A stretch of 64,000 bases of DNA from Anthopleura xanthogrammica (Eukaryota > Cnidaria > Anthozoa > Actiniaria > Actiniidae), in assembly GCA_964019055.1 (NCBI GenBank), contig OZ025212.1, forward strand, positions 3,753,266-3,817,265, written 5' to 3'. The notes under the pieces were generated by a model that searched no databases, was not told where the DNA came from, and worked only from the letters and a program-made list of their open reading frames with translations. Position numbers and translations under genes: made by a program. Positions 58,462 to 64,000 of the stretch are shown one piece after another. The first letter of the stretch is position 1. Each line of letters begins with the position of its first letter.

Positions 58462-61198
58462 TCAGCACCCTCTGTTATCTCCACTGCTATACTCTTCGGG
58501 CAGGCCATGTACACCATCAGTATCAACAATAAATGGCCAAGTTATGTTAGATAGATGAGGAGCAAATATCACATTTAGATTTCTTTTGACAAGGTGGTTG
58601 TGGCTTGATTCCTAAAGAACAAGACCAATTTGTGAATTTGAATAGTCTCCATCAAGTTCCCTAAACATAGAAGCAGTGATAAACTACTGCTCAACCAATA
58701 TACATTACTTGAAAAATGATTACCTTTATCGATCTAACATCTATAAATTGTTCAGTGCGAGATAGCATGAGTCTAACTGTCACCATACTTGACCATGCTA
58801 GACCAAGTGCCGGGATGACACCCTTGCAACCTAAGCTAAAAAACATAATGAAATGGTTTATTTTTTAAACAAGCGATATTTCAGGCTTATTAGCCTGCAT
58901 TGCTTCAGCAGTCTGTGATTGTTGTAGGGGGAGGAGAAAGAGAAAGAAAGGTCTTGCCTCCTCCCCCCTGAACAAATGGAAACCTGACTAAACAACACAG
59001 GCTAATTTGAATAAAATGGTAACTAAATAGTACTAAATACCTGCTAGCATTGTTGTTACCAATGACATCAGAAACCTGTGATAATAAAAGAGATTAGATG
59101 CATCTAATATGATCGTTGCATTTGAATAGACCTTTTCGGCTTGGGTGTAATGTTTTCCCATTTCAGACCATGTGTCATTCTCTTGAGAATAAGATTATTG
59201 GTTTGAGTTGTATCCATATTCATGTGTCTTCTCATGTGCAACCATTAAACAATGAAATGATACTCTGGGGAATGACGTGGTTTGAAATGGGAAAACATTA
59301 CACCCAAGCCGAAAAGGTCTATTGCTATTAATTTTAAGGGAAAATCTTCACATACCTGATTAACACAAATGACAGCAACATTGTACTGATGGCTGATTTT
59401 GTGCAACTGAGCTCCGAAAGACATGAGTGCCTTTGCTCTCTTGAATGTTTCATTTGGGGTATACTCCACACGAAAGAGTGCAGCAACAGAATCCACTATG
59501 ACAAGCTTAACTTGACCATTGTTTAGGAGGAGTGGAAGGCGATGGAAGATAATGCTCCTTAAATCTTCCTATGTGATTAGAGCAACAACACAAAGATAAG
59601 TTTGAGATGAAGGTCTAGACAATCTTAGGGACTGTTAATTTCTACTGGGGAAGGGGAGGGTTTGTACACTTTATAAGGAGCTCATCACATGGTGGTGGGG
59701 AGGGGCTGAGGAAGAAGGGGAATTTAAGCATTTACAGGAAGGTTTCCAAGGATTTTTTGTGTTCACTTGGAAAATGTACATATAGCTCTTATTAACTGAG
59801 TTTGAGGTCTGTTCCGTAAGTGATGGACCTAGTTTTTCCCCACTGCTTTATGGCCCAAGCGCGTAGCACGCAGGCCATAAAAAAGTGGAAAAAATGAGGA
59901 TTCATAACTTACAGTACGGACTGAGCAAATGAGGTTAATAAGATATTTATTATATGGCAAGGCTAAGAGAGACAATTTGAATTTTCGGTTTGTACCGTAA
60001 GTTATAGGCCACAAATTGACCAATCATAGCACATGAAATTACCCTTTAAACTATCCATAGGCAAATGAGAGGCATGTAAATAACATCTTCTTGCATGGAA
60101 TCTTACCACATCAGCAGCATGCTCTATGTAAATATTATCCCCTGGTTTAAGATGTTCAGTGTTGTTTTTATTTTGCTTTTTGAGAAAAGCAGGGATCAGT
60201 TGATGAAGACGTCTACTGGGAAAAGCATCCTCAGTGGAAATATACAGAGCACCTGACGTGAAAAAGAATAAAATTTTTGTCCATTTATTTCTTTCAACTT
60301 TTTCTTCAGGGAGGGGTCCAGGGTACAAAGTCAGCCCAGGGAGGGAATGCAACCCTCAGAATCAAAGAAAGAAAACATTAATTCGTATCTTAAAAAGGTA
60401 TCTTCAAAATAGGGGGACAAACTTTCTCCAGGGGGGGAGGCAAGGGGGTGGTGCACACCTCCTGCACCCCTCCTCTGGATCTGCCCCTGAGGGGAATGGT
60501 AAGATCTGTACCCTAGCTCACAAATGTCAAAGGCAAGGTTCATGATAATAGATATTGTACCAACCTTTTCCTAGTCCTCCACAGTCCCTTGGAAGCTGGA
60601 CAGATAAACATAGTTGAAGACAGAGTTGTGTTTTTCCTGATGCACTCTCTCCTGTAATCTCCGTTATGCCTTGACAAGCAATTCCTCCTCTAAGAGCCTT
60701 ATCTAATATAGGACAACCAGTACTTAGGTAGCTGCCATTGCTACTGTGATAAAGTTCTAGGGCAGTCTGTACTGGGGGTCTCGGGATTGCAGCACCAGCA
60801 ACCTGGTGGAGTATTGCTATATCTTTTAATGATAGTCGTGTTGCTCGTTGGATATCTGCAGCAGACATACACACAACTGTGTGGATGTTGTCTAATCTGG
60901 CTGGAATAAAAATTAAAGGGACTAATAAAGCAGTGAATTTCAATATGCTTCTTCAATGATAAATAACAGAGATTCTACACTGTACATTATTTGATGCCAT
61001 TTTACAATCTGAAAAAGAAAATCGACGAAGGTAAAGGCTTTAATAGCTTACCAAATTAAACTTGCCCAGGAAAGAAAAAAAAAAATTACTTAGTTTACAC
61101 ATTGAAACATGCAAAAAAATACGATATTTTCTTTTAGTGAATACCTTACCTTTCTTGACTGCATTTATTATCCTTTGAGGTAAATCTAACCTCTCCAT
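58462..61198 (-). CDS. XRCC3: XRCC3, RAD51 paralogue
   Basis: Seven exons, 5' to 3': 61150-61198, 60565-60900, 60107-60252, 59356-59568, 59041-59075, 58724-58835, 58462-58611 (TGA). They total 346 aa, the same length as human XRCC3. It forms the CX3 complex with RAD51C and acts in homologous recombination and Holliday-junction processing. The Walker A motif is GESASGKTQ (exon 2) and Walker B is LVIVDSVAALFR (exon 4). ALYISTEDAFPSRRLHQL, YIEHAADV and VAVICVNQV match the family, as does the C-terminal RNLNVIFAPHL. The short N-terminus MERLDLPQRIINAVKKARLD fits human [20 protein letters not shown]. One MITE of family B sits in the intron after exon 4. Confidence 0.95.
59127..59321. mobile_element. 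MITE family B, copy 4 (well preserved)
   Basis: TAGACCTTTTCGGCTTGGGT continues through GTAATGTTTTCCCATTTCAG and is inverted exactly at the right end (ACCCAAGCCGAAAAGGTCTA). It ends about 35 bp from XRCC3 exon 59356-59568. Confidence 0.9.
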
Positions 61199-61512
61199 TT
61201 TTCAACTTTTCTGAGCAATGATTTGAAAATCCCGCTCTTTTCGTCCACCATTTTGTTTTCCTTACTCGGTTAGTCCTGGGAACCAATCTAGTTGGCAGTC
61301 GAGTAAGACTGGTACGAGCAATTTGTCATTCAAATTTTTCAAATTTTATTTTTTTCTTTGAGAAGTCGGAGTTTCATTCCCATATTTTATCCTTAAATTC
61401 CTTTCTTTTTCTACTTTTTTCACTAGTACAGTCATTAATATGAGTAATTAATGCTCATCATAATTTTTAATTATTTATTCGGCCACGGAATTAATTTTTA
61501 ATTTGATATCAA
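61199..61512. promoter_or_regulatory. bidirectional promoter region XRCC3 / GDPGP1
   Basis: 314 bp between the two start codons, genes pointing outward. Contains CCAAT-box-like sequence on both strands near 61270-61290 (GGAACCAATC) and no TATA box at a fixed distance. Compactness suggests shared regulation; this is inferred. Confidence 0.5.
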
Positions 61513-63841
61513 ATGAGTGAAGCTCAGAGCGAAGTTCAGAGCAGTGTTTTGCCCTGCTTTCGTTACCAACAATCGGCTTGTGGTACTAGAAAAAAACATG
61601 TACAGCCAGGGATAAATGGAATACGAGGGGAAAGTGATGGGGACAAGCAAAGTGAGGTACAAATCATGTTATTCCAAGTTTCCAAATCTTACATAATTTC
61701 TTATAAATTTTACAAGCTTACCGTAACTTTTATTGTGGTTGATAGTTTGATCGCCTACTGTTTCATCGTTGGAGGAATGCTATGGAAAAGGGGTGTTTTA
61801 GATATACTTTGGACCATGTGAAATGCAGGACGATTCCCGGGGAACAAGGCTTTGTGGCACAGGTTGGTATTAGGTAGCCACCTGTGGTATAGCACGTATA
61901 AAATCTCCTCCCTTCCCACCCATCCATCCATCTATTTATTTACTGTTGTTTTCATCAGTTTATCCACCAATACCATCTATCCATCCATCCATCCATCCAT
62001 TCATCCACCCACCTATCTATCCATCCATTCATCCATCCATCCATCCATCCATCCATTCATCCACCCACCTATCTATCCATCCATTCATCCATCCATCCAT
62101 CCATCCATCCATTCATCCACCCACCTATCTATCCATCCATCCACTTATCCATCCATCCATCCATCCACCCATCTTCCTACCCATTTATTTACCATTTTTT
62201 AACCAATTCATTCATCTATTATCCATATATTCGTTCATTCATTCATTCATCCATCTTCTTTTTAACCAGTTTAATGACAAAAGAACAACAAAAAGAAGAA
62301 AGCCTCCACAAATCACAGACATCGGGCAGCCATTCAACCCAGACAATTTTAACTTTAACAAGATAAAAGAAGGAGAAGTAATGTTATGACTGATATACAT
62401 GTATTAGGGACTAGTCATTATTTACAGGGAGTGGTGACTGGTGCAAATTGTGGGAGGGGGGGGGGGGGGGGAGGGGGCAGCATTTTTTATGCTCCACAAA
62501 GGACAGAGATAAGAGAGATAAAGGGTACTTTGGGGGGAGAGGTCACAACAGTTTGTGCAAGTGGAAATCAAAATGCACCAGCCCCCCCCCCCCCCTCCCT
62601 GTAAACAATGACTAGTCCCTTAGTTTAAAATTGAAATGAACCGCTTAGCTTGTTAGTTGTAACACTAGTGACTGATTATCCAAATCATTTTCATAGAACT
62701 GATCATGATAATACCCAGGGTTCTATGGAATGACACAATGACTAGAAAGGGTCGTATAGACCCCTTGCAGCACTTCGGAATGTAGCTCAATTGGGAGGGC
62801 AAAACAAAAGTTTCCAATTCTCAGGAGATTAAAATGCTTTTGTTTTGTCCTCCAAATTGAGCTGCTTTGACGTCACGTGCAAGGGGTCTATACTTAAGCT
62901 AGTTGATGATTGCAGGTTTGGGAATTTCAAGCAGAGTTCTTGACTGATGAGCATACATATGTGTGAGATCATTGCTTTATTAACTTTAATTTTTCTCTTT
63001 AAATAATACAGAAACTCTTTAGTTTGTGTCCAGAAGAAGAGGATACCATATTGAAAGGTAGACAATATTAAATCAGAACTGGACATTTATTTTGTAGGTA
63101 GCAGCCACCCCCTTGAAATAGGGCATTTGCACTATAGGTCCCCCCCTAAAACAAGCAGTTTAAGATGTGCAAACTTTCTTAGCCTTCAGATCAGGGCATG
63201 CTGCATTGAAACAGACTGTTATGTTTAGTTCACCAATCTTGAATTTCATTTTATTTTTTTTGCGACATAGTAGATCCAGAAAAAAGTACTAATTTAATCA
63301 TCATCAATGACAGTCCTGTGGATGTAGGCCATGTTCTGTTGGTACCCAGTATTAACAAGTGTCTTCCTCAGGTTTGTGAATGTGTCACTTTTATATGGCT
63401 CAGTAATGATGATGATGATGATGATGATGATGATAACGATAATGTTGATAGTGATCGATGATTGATAATGTTTGATGATGATTGATGATGGTTGATGATG
63501 CATGATGATGATTGATTATGATGATGATTGATGATGGTTGAGGATGACGATGATGGTGATTGTTGATAATGATGCATGATGATGATGATTGATTATGATG
63601 ATTGATGATGATGATGAAGATGACCATACTGATGATTGATTATGATGATTGATGATGATGACTGATGATGGTTGATAGTGATGATTGATTATGATGATGA
63701 TGATTGATGTGATTGTTGATGACTGATGATCGATAATGACTGATAACTGATGATGATTGTGTCTGTTCCATGTATTTTGAAGGTGCTTACAGAAGAGTCA
63801 CTGCACATTGCACTTGATATGATGTTGCTAAGCAACCACAG
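61513..63841 (+). CDS. GDPGP1: GDP-D-glucose phosphorylase 1 (5' part)
   Basis: Exons: 61513-61656, 61746-61862, 62270-62377, 63012-63057, 63271-63371, 63783-63841, then off the window; phases all join. GDPGP1 phosphorolyses GDP-glucose, probably clearing misloaded nucleotide sugar, and belongs to the HIT/GalT superfamily. Family signatures in order: [77 protein letters not shown] and [11 protein letters not shown]. These follow the human protein (from memory). The catalytic HxHxH region would lie beyond the window end. The first exon (48 aa) is poorly conserved. Introns carry (ATCC)n, a foldback, a MITE C copy and a (GAT)n tract. Confidence 0.9.
61919..62255. repeat. interrupted (ATCC)n array
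   Basis: CATC/ATCC repeats with TATC, CACC and TTC variants; a higher-order unit of about 66 bp (CCATTCATCCACCCACCTAT) repeats three times. In GDPGP1 intron 2. Confidence 0.93.
62404..62623. mobile_element. foldback element with G/C runs
   Basis: TTAGGGACTAGTCATTATTT and CTGGTGCA-type inner arms are inverted at the right end (AACAATGACTAGTCCCTTA). A G run on the left pairs with a C run on the right. In GDPGP1 intron 3. Confidence 0.8.
62755..62892. mobile_element. MITE family C, copy 6 (best preserved)
   Basis: TATAGACCCCTTGCAGCACT to TGACGTCACGTGCAAGGGGT followed by CTATA, with complementary CAAATTGAGCTGC inner arms. In GDPGP1 intron 3. Confidence 0.88.
63395..63770. repeat. (GAT)n / GATGATTGAT tract
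   Basis: Imperfect GAT repeats over about 370 bp in GDPGP1 intron 5. Ser/His/Ile-rich minus-strand frames are artefacts. Confidence 0.93.
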
Positions 63842-64000
63842 GTATGACCCTTAGCTTCCCAAGATACGACCATCTGATCATTAAGATGATATCCTAACTA
63901 ATCAAGGGAAAAGGAGGGGTACCTCACTCGGCCCAGTATTCAAAGAAAGTAGTACTTAAACATGTGTTTCTCTTCTTTAATTTCCACTCCTTCCCTTGCT

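Overview
This is a stretch of metazoan nuclear genome, AT-rich and full of introns. It is most likely from a cnidarian, probably an anthozoan such as a sea anemone or coral. Support for metazoan: GT-AG introns and clear ADCK1, RalGAP-alpha, RCC1, XRCC3 and GDPGP1 orthologues. Support for cnidarian is softer: a Cys-rich plus vWA secreted protein and a PAN plus discoidin protein of types common there, and tRNA-derived SINEs that resemble coral SINEs as I remember them. I assembled the gene models by hand from splice signals and reading phase. Human homologues were compared from memory.

Layout. (1) 262-5638 (+): complete ADCK1-like mitochondrial UbiB-family kinase, 8 exons, 523 aa. (2) 10171-14504 (+): secreted-type protein with a Cys-rich domain followed by a vWA domain, 5' end not found. 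(3) 17356-19119 (+): secreted PAN/apple plus F5/8 type C (discoidin) protein, 283 aa. (4) 20554-24937 (-): 4-coumarate-CoA-ligase-like acyl-CoA synthetase, preceded in frame by a second, orphan AMP-binding C-terminal domain. (5) 29252-52541 (-): complete RalGAP alpha subunit, 40 exons, about 2086 aa. (6) 53235-55888 (+): RCC1, 438 aa. (7) 58462-61198 (-): XRCC3, 7 exons, 346 aa. (8) 61513-63841 and beyond (+): 5' half of GDPGP1. RALGAPA/RCC1 and XRCC3/GDPGP1 are two head-to-head pairs with short shared promoter regions (693 and 314 bp). No operon or shared pathway is implied; this is an ordinary metazoan neighbourhood.

Introns and spacers are packed with repeats. There are at least six families of foldback (MITE-like) elements, several present in 2-6 copies within the window. 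A tRNA-derived SINE carries a 57-59 bp minisatellite inside its 3' part, expanded to 1, 5, 7 and about 13 copies at different loci. Very long microsatellites occur, including about 1.45 kb of (ATCC)n and about 0.37 kb of (GACT)n. Most long open frames in these arrays are artefacts.

Most notable: the orphan adenylate-forming lid domain fused in frame to a full 4CL enzyme that ends in a CaaX-like tail; two genes (the discoidin gene and RCC1) in which the 3' end of an exon and its splice donor region seeded an intronic tandem array; the SINE that breeds minisatellites; and a six-copy MITE whose terminal repeat contains a CRE/E-box composite.
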